Origin: Gemmatimonadota bacterium
GTDB lineage: Bacteria > Gemmatimonadota > Gemmatimonadetes > Gemmatimonadales > Gemmatimonadaceae
Direction of reading: 5' to 3'
Length of the DNA: 64,000 nucleotides
NCBI GenBank assembly: GCA_026387935.1
Contig: JAPLKU010000019.1
Span: 62,001-126,000 of the forward strand
Shown here: positions 34,680-43,680 of the stretch, piece by piece
How positions within the stretch are numbered: the first letter of the stretch is position 1
Layout of the letters: each line of letters starts with the position of its first letter
Made by a program: the position numbers and the translations under genes
Notes under the pieces: generated by a model
Database searches by the model: none
What the model saw: only the letters and a program-made list of their open reading frames with translations
What the model was told of the DNA's origin: nothing

Positions 34680-36143
34680 ATGACGCCAAACGACCCGCAC
34701 AGGGACGAGCAGTCGATCGCCGCGGCGTTGCTGGCGCCCGATATCCTCGACCTGCTCGAGCGCCAGCCGAGCACGGTCGCTGCGGAAACGGAGGACCTGC
34801 ACCCGGCTGACCTGGCCGACGTCGCCGAGGCCCTGCCGCGCAGCCAGATCCCGGTGCTGCTGTCCGCGCTTCCGGCCGATCGCGCGGCGGCGGTTCTCGA
34901 ATACTTCTCCGAAGAACTCCGCACGGCGCTGCTCGAGGAGATGAGCCCCGAGCAGGCGGCACGACTGGTCGCGGCCATGACGCCCGACGATCGCGCCGAC
35001 ACGCTCGAGGAAATCGACGAGGAGCACGCCGAAGACATCGTCGACGCACTCCCGGCCGACGCGCGCCGCGATACGCAGCAGCTGATGGCGTACGCCCCGG
35101 ACAGCGCCGGCGGCCTGATGACGACAGACGTGGTATCGGTGCCCGAGTCGTATACGGTCGAAGAGGCGCTGCGACGCGTCCGCGAGATTGCGCGCTCAGG
35201 ACGGCGCGAGGCGATGAACGTCGTGTACGCGGTGGATACCGAGGGCACGCTGAGGGGCGTGATGTCGCTGCGCGAGATCCTCGCCGCACCGGAGGGCGCG
35301 CGCGTGGCCGACACCGCATGGCCGGAGGTGCGGCACGTGGTGGTGAGCGCCGACCGCGAAGAAGTCGCGCGACTCATCGCTGAGTATGACCTCATCGCGA
35401 TTCCCGTCGTGGACGAACGGCATCGCATCCTCGGCGTCGTCACCGTTGACGACGTCATCGACGTCATCCAGCAGGAACAGACGGAAGACGTCCAGAAACT
35501 CGGTGGTGTTGAAGCGTTCGATGAGCCGTACATGTCCATGAGCATTCCGGCGATGCTCAAGAAGCGCGCCGGCTGGCTGTCGATCCTCATGGTGAGCGAG
35601 ATGTTCACCACGCAAGCGCTGCAGTACTTCGACGTGGAACTGAACAAGCTGCCGGTACTCACGCTGTTCATTCCGCTCGTGATGAGTTCTGGCGGAAACT
35701 CTGGATCGCAGGCGACGTCGCTGATCACGCGCGCCATGGCGCTGAAGGAAGTCGAGGTTCGCGACTGGTGGCGCGTCGCCGCGCGCGAGTTTCCGACGGG
35801 ACTGATTCTCGGTGCACTGCTCGGCGCGATCGGCTTCATTCGTGTCGAACTCTGGCAATACATGTTCAACGCCGGGCTCCACCTCGGCCCGCTCAAGCTC
35901 GGCTACGACTACACGCAGCAGGGAACGCCTTCGCTCCTCGTCGCCGTCAACACCTTCTTCTCGCTGATTGGTATCGTGATGTTTGGTTCGATGGCGGGTT
36001 CCATGCTGCCGTTCTTGCTCAAGCGACTGGGCTTTGACCCGGCCAGCGCATCGGCGCCGCTCGTGGCCACGCTCGTTGACGTCTCAGGACTGGTGATCTA
36101 CTTCACCGTCGCGCTGCTCGTCCTCGGCAAGTTCATGGGATGA
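34680..36143 (+). CDS. mgtE: Magnesium transporter MgtE
   Basis: 487 residues. The N-terminal superhelical domain (about 20-135) contains LHPADLADVAEALPRSQ; paired CBS domains follow (about 138-260, AGGLMTTDVVSVPESYTVEE and LIAIPVVDERHRILGVVTVD). The five-helix channel domain contains RAGWLSILMVSEMFTTQALQ and the pore signature VMSSGGNSGSQATSLITRAM. It admits Mg2+ and is gated by intracellular Mg2+ through the CBS module. The ATG at 34680 follows a ggggacggga purine run. Its stop overlaps the next ATG (ATGA), so the EamA gene is coupled. Confidence 0.94.
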   Translation: MTPNDPHRDEQSIAAALLAPDILDLLERQPSTVAAETEDLHPADLADVAEALPRSQIPVLLSALPADRAAAVLEYFSEELRTALLEEMSPEQAARLVAAMTPDDRADTLEEIDEEHAEDIVDALPADARRDTQQLMAYAPDSAGGLMTTDVVSVPESYTVEEALRRVREIARSGRREAMNVVYAVDTEGTLRGVMSLREILAAPEGARVADTAWPEVRHVVVSADREEVARLIAEYDLIAIPVVDERHRILGVVTVDDVIDVIQQEQTEDVQKLGGVEAFDEPYMSMSIPAMLKKRAGWLSILMVSEMFTTQALQYFDVELNKLPVLTLFIPLVMSSGGNSGSQATSLITRAMALKEVEVRDWWRVAAREFPTGLILGALLGAIGFIRVELWQYMFNAGLHLGPLKLGYDYTQQGTPSLLVAVNTFFSLIGIVMFGSMAGSMLPFLLKRLGFDPASASAPLVATLVDVSGLVIYFTVALLVLGKFMG

Positions 36144-37054
36144 GCGGCACGCTCTTCACGCTCCTCGCCGCACTGGGGTTTGCGGCGGTCAGCACGCTGA
36201 CCAGCATTGCCATCAAGCAGGGAACATCGCTGCCAAACGTTCTCACGTGGCGCTATGTGCTCTCATCCGTCGTGCTCGTGTTGTTCGTCGGAATCAAAGG
36301 CTACAAGCGCGTGCCGTCGCGCGAGATCGCAAAGTTCATCGTCATCGGGGGCGGCGGACAGGCGCTGCTCGTCGGGCTCGCCCTGTCCAGTGTGCCGTTC
36401 GTCGGCGTGGCCACCACCGCCTTTCTGTTTTACACCTATCCCACTTGGGTCACGATCGTCCAGGCGGTGCGTGGCGCGGAGAAGGTCACGGCACGCCGCG
36501 CGCTCGCGCTTGCGCTGAGCTTTGCCGGCATTGTCATCATCGCGAACGTGCCGCTCGGCGCAAGCATCCGTGCAGCCGGCGGTGCGGCCGGCAGTGCGGC
36601 GCCGGTGCCCGACGCGCTGTACTGGAAGGGGGTGGCGCTCGCGCTTGGCGCCGCGGTCGTCTATGGCGGCTACATCCCGACGATGCAGTTCCTGCAGAAA
36701 TCGCATCCGGTTCCGGTCACCAGTGCACTCGGGAAGATCGGATCGGCCGTCTGCTTTCTTCTCTGGTCCGCCGGCGACCAATCCTTTGATTTTCATCTGA
36801 CGACGACGGCATGGGCCGCGATTGCCGCGCTGACCATCTTCAGCACGGTGCTCCCGTCAGTGTTTTTCCTGATGGGGCTGATGCGGCTTGGGCCCGTGCG
36901 CACCGCGATCGTGAGCATGGTCGAGCCGTTTCTCACGGCGATTATTGGCGTGATCGTGCTCGGCCAGGCGCTGACGGTGCGCACTGGCATTGGTGGCGCG
37001 CTCATCGTGTCGGCGGTTGTGCTGCTCCAGTTCAAACGGGAGAGGGTCGCGTAG
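36140..37054 (+). CDS. EamA/DMT-family exporter
   Basis: 304 residues, ten hydrophobic helices forming two EamA repeats (about 1-140 and 160-300). Typical signatures are AFLFYTYPTWVTIVQAVRG at the end of the first repeat and MGLMRLGPVRTAIVSMVEPFLT plus IGGALIVSAVVLLQ in the second. Such proteins export amino acids or small metabolites from the inner membrane. Overlaps mgtE by 4 bp, though a functional link is not obvious. Confidence 0.85.
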   Translation: MSGTLFTLLAALGFAAVSTLTSIAIKQGTSLPNVLTWRYVLSSVVLVLFVGIKGYKRVPSREIAKFIVIGGGGQALLVGLALSSVPFVGVATTAFLFYTYPTWVTIVQAVRGAEKVTARRALALALSFAGIVIIANVPLGASIRAAGGAAGSAAPVPDALYWKGVALALGAAVVYGGYIPTMQFLQKSHPVPVTSALGKIGSAVCFLLWSAGDQSFDFHLTTTAWAAIAALTIFSTVLPSVFFLMGLMRLGPVRTAIVSMVEPFLTAIIGVIVLGQALTVRTGIGGALIVSAVVLLQFKRERVA

Positions 37055-37129
37055 GGCGACCGGCTTCTACGGCCTTTCTCTCGGATTAGGCGGAAACACG
37101 GCGGTAAGACTATCGGCCCGGCACGAACC

Positions 37130-38965
37130 TCAAATGCCGCGCTCGAGCCAGGTGTGCTTGCCGTCGAGCACATCCACTGCCAGCCGATACATCGCGGTGT
37201 CATGCGGACCATAGAGCGCATTGAACAGCTGCGCCACACGATCACGAGATTCGCGGCAGAACGCGTCCGCGAGCTCGACCGCTTCAGGCTGCGCGTGCTT
37301 CGTTGCCAGCATCTGCGCGCGTGAGCAGGCCGCGCTCATCGCATACAGTTCGGCGCCGATGTCCACGGCGCGGAAGAGCACCATCTGCCGCTTCTCGAGG
37401 CCCGGCCCGAAGCGCACCATGGCATGGAACAGCGCGCGTCCAAGCTTGCGCGCGGTGCGCGCGATGAAGCGCACGTGCGTCGCGAGGCGTCCAAACTCAC
37501 CGAATGCCTGCAGACCCGGCATCCACATGCGCGGATACCAGGTAAGGTAGAACGGCGCCGCCTTCATCGCGGCCGAAAGGCGCTGCCCCATGGTGGACTT
37601 CGGCGAGACAATCGGGAATGCGAGTGCGAAATGTTTGTCCACCGCCTCGCGAGCGATGAACAATCGCATGATTTCGCTCGATCCCTCGAAAATCAGGTTG
37701 ATGCGCGAGTCACGCATCATCCGCTCAACCGGAATCGCCGGTTCGCCGCGCGCGCGAAGTGAATCCGCGGTTTCATAGCCGCGACCCCCACGAATCTGGA
37801 GCGCGTCATCGGTGAGATGCCACGCGGTTTCTGTGTTCCAGAGCTTCGCAATCGCCGCTTCAAGGCGGATGTCTGCACCCTGTTCGTACAACGCGCACGT
37901 GAGTAGCGCGACGGATTCAAGCGCGAACGTGTTCGCGGCCATGCGCGCGATCTTCTGCGCGATGGCGTCGTGGCGCCCCACCGGCTGGCCCCACTGTACG
38001 CGTTCCTGTGCCCACACGCGTACCCAACCCAGCGCCGCCTTCGCGCTGCCCGCAACACCGGCCGGAATCGTCAGGCGGCCCGTGTTCAGCGTCATCAGGG
38101 CCAGCTTGAGTCCCTTCCCTTCTCCCCAGAGGAGATTCTCCGCCGGCACTGTTACGTTCGTGAACTTCAGCCAGCCATTCTCGAGCGCCTTGAGCCCCAT
38201 GAAGCGGCTGTGATGCAGAATCTCCACGCCCGGCGCGTTGGCTTCGACGATGAACGCCGAAATCTGTCGGCGCGCCTTGCCATTCACGATGCGGTCCGGC
38301 GTGCGCGCCATCACCACCATCAGCTCGCACCGCGTGCCGTTCGTACACCAGAGCTTCTCACCGTTGATCGTCCACGTCTTGCCGTCGTCACTCAACGTGG
38401 CCGTCGTGACCATGTTCGCCGGGTCGCTGCCAACGCCGGGTTCGGTGAGCGCGAACGCGGTGATCGCACCCTTCGCGATGCGAGGGAGGAACCGCTTTTT
38501 CTGTTCCTCAGTGCCCACGAGCGAAAGCGGCTGCGGTACACCGATGGACTGCGACGCCGAGACGAGCGCGGAGAGTGATCCGCACTTCGCCGAAATCATG
38601 GCGAGCGCGTCAATGTAGGAACGAATCGAAAGTCCAAGTCCGCCGTACTCCTTCGGAATCTTGATCCCAAAGGCGCCTATCTCGCGCAGCCGCTGAACGT
38701 CGGCTTCCTTGATGCTGCCGGTGCGATCGACTTCATCGGCATCGTAGCCCGCCAGGAACATGCCAAGCGCGTCGAGAAAGGGCTTCGCGCGCGCGGCCTC
38801 GGCAGGATCGTCTTCGGGATGCGGATGGATGTGCGAAATATCAAACGCGCCGAGGAAAAGACGCCGGACAAAACTCGGCCGTTCCCACTCGGTTTCGCGC
38901 GCCGCCTCGGCGACGTCGCGGGCTTCATCGGCGCTCACGGCGCCAGTCTTTGATGCAGGGCTCAT
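37130..38965 (-). CDS. Acyl-CoA dehydrogenase, long form
   Basis: 611 residues, FAD enzyme that makes the 2-enoyl-CoA in fatty acid oxidation. AFALTEPGVGSDPANMVTTA binds FAD, EKLWCTNGTRCELMVV and GGRGYETADSLRARGEPAIP lie in the C-terminal helical domain, and the catalytic acid is likely in RDSRINLIFEGSSEI. The 600-residue length with an extra C-terminal helical region resembles long-chain or ACAD9/FadE-type enzymes rather than 380-residue short forms. Probably co-transcribed after SURF1 (13 bp gap). Confidence 0.9.
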   Translation of the reverse strand: MSPASKTGAVSADEARDVAEAARETEWERPSFVRRLFLGAFDISHIHPHPEDDPAEAARAKPFLDALGMFLAGYDADEVDRTGSIKEADVQRLREIGAFGIKIPKEYGGLGLSIRSYIDALAMISAKCGSLSALVSASQSIGVPQPLSLVGTEEQKKRFLPRIAKGAITAFALTEPGVGSDPANMVTTATLSDDGKTWTINGEKLWCTNGTRCELMVVMARTPDRIVNGKARRQISAFIVEANAPGVEILHHSRFMGLKALENGWLKFTNVTVPAENLLWGEGKGLKLALMTLNTGRLTIPAGVAGSAKAALGWVRVWAQERVQWGQPVGRHDAIAQKIARMAANTFALESVALLTCALYEQGADIRLEAAIAKLWNTETAWHLTDDALQIRGGRGYETADSLRARGEPAIPVERMMRDSRINLIFEGSSEIMRLFIAREAVDKHFALAFPIVSPKSTMGQRLSAAMKAAPFYLTWYPRMWMPGLQAFGEFGRLATHVRFIARTARKLGRALFHAMVRFGPGLEKRQMVLFRAVDIGAELYAMSAACSRAQMLATKHAQPEAVELADAFCRESRDRVAQLFNALYGPHDTAMYRLAVDVLDGKHTWLERGI

Positions 38966-38978
38966 GCGTCGCTGATAG

Positions 38979-39716
38979 CTAGCGGGAACGCCCGCTCAGC
39001 GCGAGCGCAATTCCTCCGACCAGCGCGACCGTGGCAAACCCAAACCACTGGAACGCATACCCACGATGCGGACCTTCGTCGAGCATCGGTTCTTCGAGGC
39101 GCGCCGGTACCGAATCGGCGCGGAGCGCGCTGTCCGACATCTGCATCACGATGTACGGCGCCACTGGCACACCGAGCATCCGTTCGGCGGCGCGACGATC
39201 GAGCCTGCGCAGCAATCGAGTCGCGGAGTCGCCGCAGAGCGCTGGCACCGGCGCCGCCGAATCAGGGGTGCAGTCCTGCGACCAGGTTTCGACGTAGCCG
39301 CCCACCGTCGTGGTGTCGCGCTCGCGCCAACGCGCGAAATCCACTGACTTTGCGTCGGCCGAATAGACCCATCCGCGATTGACGAGCACGGCGGTATCGG
39401 TGCCGACGACCCTCAGCACGGTCAGAAAGTTCACGCCGGGCGAACCCCGTCGCATGCGTGGCGCCCAGGCAAGCTCGTGATCGTACCGTAACTCGCCGGA
39501 TGCGACGACGCGCCGGTAGTGGCCAGCCGCGGTGTCAGCCGGCAGCGTCGACAAAGGGATCGGCGGGTCAGCGAGGCGCGACCTAAGCACCTGATTGTGC
39601 GCCATGCGTTGCCCGAGCCGGTCGGTTTGCCAGATCCCGAGACGGATACACGCTGCCGCCACGCTCAGGGAAACGGCGAGCGTGATCCAGGTGCGAGTGC
39701 GTCGCGAGAGCGGCAT
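38979..39716 (-). CDS. SURF1 family protein (cytochrome oxidase assembly)
   Basis: 245 residues with two membrane helices, one at the N terminus (WITLAVSLSVAAACIRLGIWQ; the GxWQxxR family motif is GIWQTDRLGQR) and one at the end (YAFQWFGFATVALVGGIALAL). Between them lies the periplasmic domain with NRGWVYSADAK. SURF1 helps insert heme a into cytochrome oxidase subunit I. The family's hallmark helix layout and lengths are normal. Oxidase genes themselves are not in the window. Confidence 0.88.
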   Translation of the reverse strand: MPLSRRTRTWITLAVSLSVAAACIRLGIWQTDRLGQRMAHNQVLRSRLADPPIPLSTLPADTAAGHYRRVVASGELRYDHELAWAPRMRRGSPGVNFLTVLRVVGTDTAVLVNRGWVYSADAKSVDFARWRERDTTTVGGYVETWSQDCTPDSAAPVPALCGDSATRLLRRLDRRAAERMLGVPVAPYIVMQMSDSALRADSVPARLEEPMLDEGPHRGYAFQWFGFATVALVGGIALALSGRSR

Positions 39717-39906
39717 TGGCAGGAAATCTACGGCAATTCGCCCTGCGGGTTCTTCGATGGTGTCGTTCGCGTGAGTGCCTCGGCGCGCCTTTCCAAATTG
39801 GTGACGCGCATCACATGAAACAGGTGCCCTATTTCACCGCTCTACTCCCCTATGGATCTATAGATTGGTTCTCCCTTTCTGACCGCAGCCGTCGCCGCTT
39901 CCGCAG

Positions 39907-40431
39907 GTGTTGCAGGACTCGTTCCTTGAGCAATCAACTGGCTTCACGCGCCCCTTCCGTTCGCCGTCTTGGCTCACTCTCCGCGGCTGTCGCCGCGGCG
40001 GTGCTTGGGGCAATGAGTGGCGGACGCGAGCCGCGGCGCGCCGCACCGACACGCTTGTGGCAACGGCGAGTTCTCCGTTCCACAATGCCGACACCGCGTT
40101 CACCGTCATCGACTCGGGCCGCGTGGACAACCTCGTGAGCTAGCCAGCGTCCATTCCGGTCGTTGGCGATTCTGTCGCGATCACGCTGCGCACCTGGGAT
40201 CCGACGCTGCGTGCAATCCGGTGCGTTTCGGCTGCCACAATCTTCACGCTCGCGCCCACTGCCAAGATCCAATTCCGGCAGGGCGGTGCGGAGGTCACGA
40301 GAGTGACAGTTCCGATCGACGGAACGCAGGTGACATTCGACGTGAAGGCGCTGGCCTCCGGCTCCGGCACAGCCGTCATCACGAACGCGAACGCCAAGAC
40401 GTACAGTCCTCCAGCCATCACGATCCCATGA
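39907..40431 (+). pseudogene. Decayed secreted Ig-like domain protein with an internal amber codon
   Basis: One frame of 175 codons broken by TAG at 40141-40143. After the stop it reads on as clear Ig-like sequence: SIPVVGDSVAITLRTWDPTL, TIFTLAPTAKIQFRQGGAEV and VTVPIDGTQVTFDVKALASG, ending TNANAKTYSPPAITIP. The part before the stop ends TAFTVIDSGRVDNLVS but is Arg-rich and poor earlier, suggesting a further frameshift upstream. It fills the 39,717-40,592 gap; the flanks (39,717-39,906 and 40,432-40,592) show nothing recognisable. Confidence 0.6.
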
Positions 40432-40592
40432 CCATTGCTCGCAGTGGAAACGAGACGCGACGTTGGCGGCGGCGATCACTGCGCTCTGTTGCAGCTCCGT
40501 GTTGTTCGCGCAGGCTGGACCGCGCGGCAATGCTCTTACTGTGCCTTCCCTTGTGACGTCCGTATCGCAGAGCTGCCTGTAAGCCGCGCCTG

Positions 40593-41393
40593 CTAAAACA
40601 TCGACAATTGATCACCAAGCTGGGCCGGGTCCACGGACGCCTGACCCAGTTTCGTTTGCAGCATCCGGATGCTCGCTGGACTATGCCCCGCGAAATGATT
40701 GTTCACATAGCAGAACGCCGTCGTCACGCGCTGCATCAATGACCGCAGTGTCTCGGACCAGACCTCGATCTCCTTCGTGCGGTCCACCTGGATGCGCGAG
40801 TAGTCCACAATAGATCGATCAGGCCCCATCCAGCGCACATACGCGATGTCCGATGTCGGCTGCTCCGCGAGTTTGAGCAGCGTGGCGCGCGGAATCCATT
40901 TGCCATCTGACAGTGCCAGCGCCACGCGGTGCTCTCTGAGCAGCGCAATCACTCCTTCATTGATCCATCCCTTCTGTCGGAACTCGATGGCGAAGTGCAT
41001 GTCGGGCGGCAGCAGCGGAAGAAAACCGGCCAGCGCCGGCAGTTCGCCGGGGCCAAAGTCCGGCCCGCACTGAATCAGGATCGGGCCGAGCTTCGGTCCG
41101 AGCTCGCGAGCCGCGTCGAGAAACTGCATGAGCACATCGCCCGACTCGCGCATGCGCCGCTCATGGGTGATCGCCTGCGGCAGTTTCAGCGAAAACGTGA
41201 ATTTCTCAGGAGTGCGCGCCGCCCACGCTCGCACCGTCTTGATCGCCGGCACCGCATAGAACGTCGAATCGACTTCGACGGTGTCGAACGCGCGCGCGTA
41301 GGTGCCGAGGTAATTAATCGCGCGGGTGCCGCTCGGATAGAACGGACCCACCCACGCGTCGTAGTTCCACCCCTGCGCGCCAACGCGGATCAT
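40593..41393 (-). CDS. DUF72 (YecE) family TIM-barrel protein
   Basis: 266 residues. It opens IRVGAQGWNYDAWVGPFYPS, then YARAFDTVEVDSTFYAVPAI and FTFSLKLPQAITHERRM, and ends with FCYVNNHFAGHSPASIRMLQ, all typical for DUF72/YecE. The fold is a TIM barrel related to xylose isomerase-like enzymes; the reaction is unknown. It lies 30 bp after ridA on the same strand and may belong to the same transcript. Confidence 0.9.
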   Translation of the reverse strand: MIRVGAQGWNYDAWVGPFYPSGTRAINYLGTYARAFDTVEVDSTFYAVPAIKTVRAWAARTPEKFTFSLKLPQAITHERRMRESGDVLMQFLDAARELGPKLGPILIQCGPDFGPGELPALAGFLPLLPPDMHFAIEFRQKGWINEGVIALLREHRVALALSDGKWIPRATLLKLAEQPTSDIAYVRWMGPDRSIVDYSRIQVDRTKEIEVWSETLRSLMQRVTTAFCYVNNHFAGHSPASIRMLQTKLGQASVDPAQLGDQLSMF

Positions 41394-41423
41394 CGCCAGG
41401 TCACCACGATAGCCTCGTCGCGC

Positions 41424-41804
41424 TCACGCCACGGTCGCGATGCACTCGATTTCCACCCGTCCGCCGCGAGCGAGCGCCACGCCGCCGAACGCACTCCGCG
41501 CCGGGAGGTTTTTCGTGAAGTAGGTCGCGTAGACCGCGTTCATCGTCTCCCATTCGCTCATGTCGGCGAGGAACACCGTGGCTTTCACGACGTGGTCGAG
41601 CGACGACCCGTGCCGCGCCAGCGTGCCCGCAATGTTTTCGAGGGCCTTCCGCGTCTCTGCTTCAACGCCACCGGGCACGAGCGTCATTGTGCTCATGTCG
41701 AATCCCATCGCGCCGGCGAGGTACAGCGTGTCGCCCACGCGCACCGCCTCCGAGAATGGCAGTTTCGAATTGCCCGGCATCGGGAAGTACTCGGCCTTGC
41801 TCAC
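41424..41804 (-). CDS. ridA: RidA family enamine/imine deaminase
   Basis: 126 residues. GDTLYLAGAMGFDMSTMTLV, ETRKALENIAGTLARHGSSL and ATVFLADMSEW are family motifs; the C-terminal RGGRVEIECIATVA ends the trimer interface. RidA hydrolyses reactive 2-aminoacrylate and related imines made by PLP dehydratases. The start is the GTG at 41804, which overlaps the stop of the upstream PLP dehydratase. The pairing with that enzyme supports a detoxifying role. The key Arg at the usual site reads as the GGRVEIE segment. Confidence 0.88.
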   Translation of the reverse strand: MSKAEYFPMPGNSKLPFSEAVRVGDTLYLAGAMGFDMSTMTLVPGGVEAETRKALENIAGTLARHGSSLDHVVKATVFLADMSEWETMNAVYATYFTKNLPARSAFGGVALARGGRVEIECIATVA

Positions 41805-42850
41805 GGCAACTCTCCTCGCATGATGGTTGAGACAATGTCGGCGTTGATGTTCCCGCCGCTGATGATGCACGCCACGCGCGCGGCGCCAAGTGAAGCGCCG
41901 GCCACTCCGTTCACGCGCCCACCCAATGCGGCAGCGACCGTGGCAGCACCAGCGCCCTCCGCCGTGACGCCAGCGGTTTCGACGAGCAGCTTCAGTGCCG
42001 CCGCCACCTGCGCAACCGTCACGACGATTGTTCCGGCAATGAGACCCTGCACGAGCGGCCACGTTTCGTCAGAGACGCGATCGCTGCCCATGCCGTCAAT
42101 GAATGTTTGCGTGCGCCGCACGACGACCGGTTTCGCTGCCGCCATCGATGCCGTGAGCGGCGCCGCTGTTTCGACCTCCACCGCGTACACCTTCGTGCGC
42201 GGACTCACGGCGCGCAGCGCCAACGCGAGGCCGAGCGCAAGCCCTCCCCCGCCCCACGGCACGAGAACCGCGTCGAGATCAGGTTGGTCCTCAGCGAGTT
42301 CGAGCCCGATCGTGCCGTTGCCCGCCATCACATCGGTGTCGGCAAAAGGATGCACCATCATCCCGGTCATTCCCGGATGCGAATGCGTGATCATCGCTTG
42401 CCACCACGCCTCGAACGGCACCTTGGTAAACTCCGCACCGAGCGCCGCAATCGCATCGGTCTTGGTTCGCGGGGCGTGATCGGGCACGATCACTCGGCAG
42501 GGCACTCCGAGTGTGCGCGCAACCCAGGCAGCGCCCTGCGCCATGTTGCCCGCGCTCGCGGTCCACACGCCGTTCTTCAACGCACTCGGTGGTGCGCTCA
42601 GCATGGCGTTCCCGGCCCCGCGAATCTTGAATGACCTGATCGGCTGTGCGGTCTCAAGCTTGAGGTACAACTCGAGCAGCGGGCTGGGCTGGGCGCCCTG
42701 CGCCGCTACGCGCTCAATGTCGAGACGCGCGAGCGGTGTGCGAATGGCCACGGGCGCGATGCGCATGGCAGCCGCGTGAATATCGGACAGCGATGGCGCA
42801 GGCAGGAGCGGACGAGCGACTGGCGACAAATCGACAGGGGAGAACTTCAT
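41801..42850 (-). CDS. PLP-dependent threonine dehydratase-like enzyme
   Basis: 349 residues, fold-type II PLP enzyme. The Schiff-base Lys is in PIRSFKIRGAGNAML, the serine-type loop is TASAGNMAQGAAWVARTLG and the phosphate loop is VPWGGGGLALGLA. It deaminates Thr, Ser or a related amino acid via an enamine intermediate. The overlapping ridA gene handles such enamines. The ATG at 42850 (MKFSPVDLSP) is chosen; the longer frame upstream only overlaps the VapC-like gene. No ACT domain. Confidence 0.85.
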   Translation of the reverse strand: MKFSPVDLSPVARPLLPAPSLSDIHAAAMRIAPVAIRTPLARLDIERVAAQGAQPSPLLELYLKLETAQPIRSFKIRGAGNAMLSAPPSALKNGVWTASAGNMAQGAAWVARTLGVPCRVIVPDHAPRTKTDAIAALGAEFTKVPFEAWWQAMITHSHPGMTGMMVHPFADTDVMAGNGTIGLELAEDQPDLDAVLVPWGGGGLALGLALALRAVSPRTKVYAVEVETAAPLTASMAAAKPVVVRRTQTFIDGMGSDRVSDETWPLVQGLIAGTIVVTVAQVAAALKLLVETAGVTAEGAGAATVAAALGGRVNGVAGASLGAARVACIISGGNINADIVSTIMRGELP

Positions 42851-42878
42851 GCCGGGGGTTGGGTCACCGGGTGCGAAG

Positions 42879-43310
42879 CTACGCGATGTTCGGAAGTACG
42901 GTGAGGCCCAGCGCTGCGGCGTTCGCGCGTACGCGATCGTCAAACGACAGCATGGCCACGTCGGCGAAGCGCTCGCGTGCCGCACTCGCGCTTGCGACGT
43001 GAATTGCGTCCAGCGCGCGAATCGGTTCCACCGGAAACGGCGCCGACGCGTGCCGCACGACGCGCTCTGCGATCTCGATCCGGTCCCACCCAGCCTCCAG
43101 CATCCTGTACTCTTCAAGCAGGCCGTCGGCCTGCCGCGCCGTAATTCGCCCGAGCGCCGCCGCGCGGTGGACGCCCCGCGCACATTCGATTGCCGTGAGC
43201 GCCGAGGCGAACACCAGCGTCGCCGATTCCAAGACATCGCTGACCGCATCGGAGCGCGCTTCATTGAAGAGCCACGAGAGCACCGCGCTCGACTCGGCGT
43301 ACACCTTCAT
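42879..43310 (-). CDS. PIN-domain toxin (VapC-like)
   Basis: 143 residues. KVYAESSAVLSWLFNE is the PIN start (the first acid is Glu where Asp is usual), ASALTAIECARGVHRA carries the second acid, and PIRALDAIHVASASA with MLSFDDRVRANAA supplies the third and fourth acids. VapC toxins are metal-dependent RNases cutting tRNA or rRNA. The ATG at 43310 overlaps the antitoxin stop (ATGA). Asp-to-Glu at the first position occurs in family members and probably keeps activity. Confidence 0.88.
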   Translation of the reverse strand: MKVYAESSAVLSWLFNEARSDAVSDVLESATLVFASALTAIECARGVHRAAALGRITARQADGLLEEYRMLEAGWDRIEIAERVVRHASAPFPVEPIRALDAIHVASASAARERFADVAMLSFDDRVRANAAALGLTVLPNIA

Positions 43311-43603
43311 CGGTCGCCGCGCACCCAATCGAGCAGTTCCGCTGCGGTTCCGTCGGGCAACTTCACGCCCGTGCGCCGCAACGCCACGCGCGGCCCTTCC
43401 GCGAGGCGCAACTCGCCGGCGGCGGCCATCTCGAGCCGTATTCGCTCATCACGCGACATCGCGCCGGCCGACACGTTTCCGGGCTGGCACAGTTCAGCCA
43501 CCACTCGACCGCGATCGGTCACGAGGTAATGCTCACCGCGCTGCACATCCCGCAGGGCACGACTCAGGTGGGCTTTCAGTTCACGTACGCCGATCGTTCG
43601 CAC
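43307..43603 (-). CDS. Phd/YefM-type antitoxin
   Basis: 98 residues. The N-terminal DNA-binding part reads RTIGVRELKAHLSRALRDVQ followed by GEHYLVTDRGRVVAEL, the classic Phd/YefM pattern. The C-terminal part (RLAEGPRVALRRTGVKLPDG) would wrap the VapC-like toxin. The start is the GTG at 43603, 6 bp from a perfect operator palindrome. Co-translated with the toxin. Confidence 0.9.
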   Translation of the reverse strand: MRTIGVRELKAHLSRALRDVQRGEHYLVTDRGRVVAELCQPGNVSAGAMSRDERIRLEMAAAGELRLAEGPRVALRRTGVKLPDGTAAELLDWVRGDR

Positions 43604-43608
43604 AGGGC

Positions 43609-43638
43609 ACCATTGTAGTCACTTGTGACTACAATGGT
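43609..43638. promoter_or_regulatory. Perfect palindromic operator/promoter of the toxin-antitoxin pair
   Basis: ACCATTGTAGTCAC (43609-43622) and GTGACTACAATGGT (43625-43638) are exact complements separated by TT. On the minus strand TACAAT is a good -10 ending 8 bp before the antitoxin GTG, so the mRNA may be leaderless or nearly so. The palindrome covers the -10 and the spacer, as expected for autorepression by the antitoxin-toxin complex. Confidence 0.75.
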
Positions 43639-43680
43639 AATCACGCTGAGCACAGCGCGCAAGCCGCACAAACCGGCCAG

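Noticed and set aside
42851-43264. Long N-terminal extension of the PLP dehydratase
   Set aside because: It overlaps the VapC-like gene in another frame and has no recognisable sequence.
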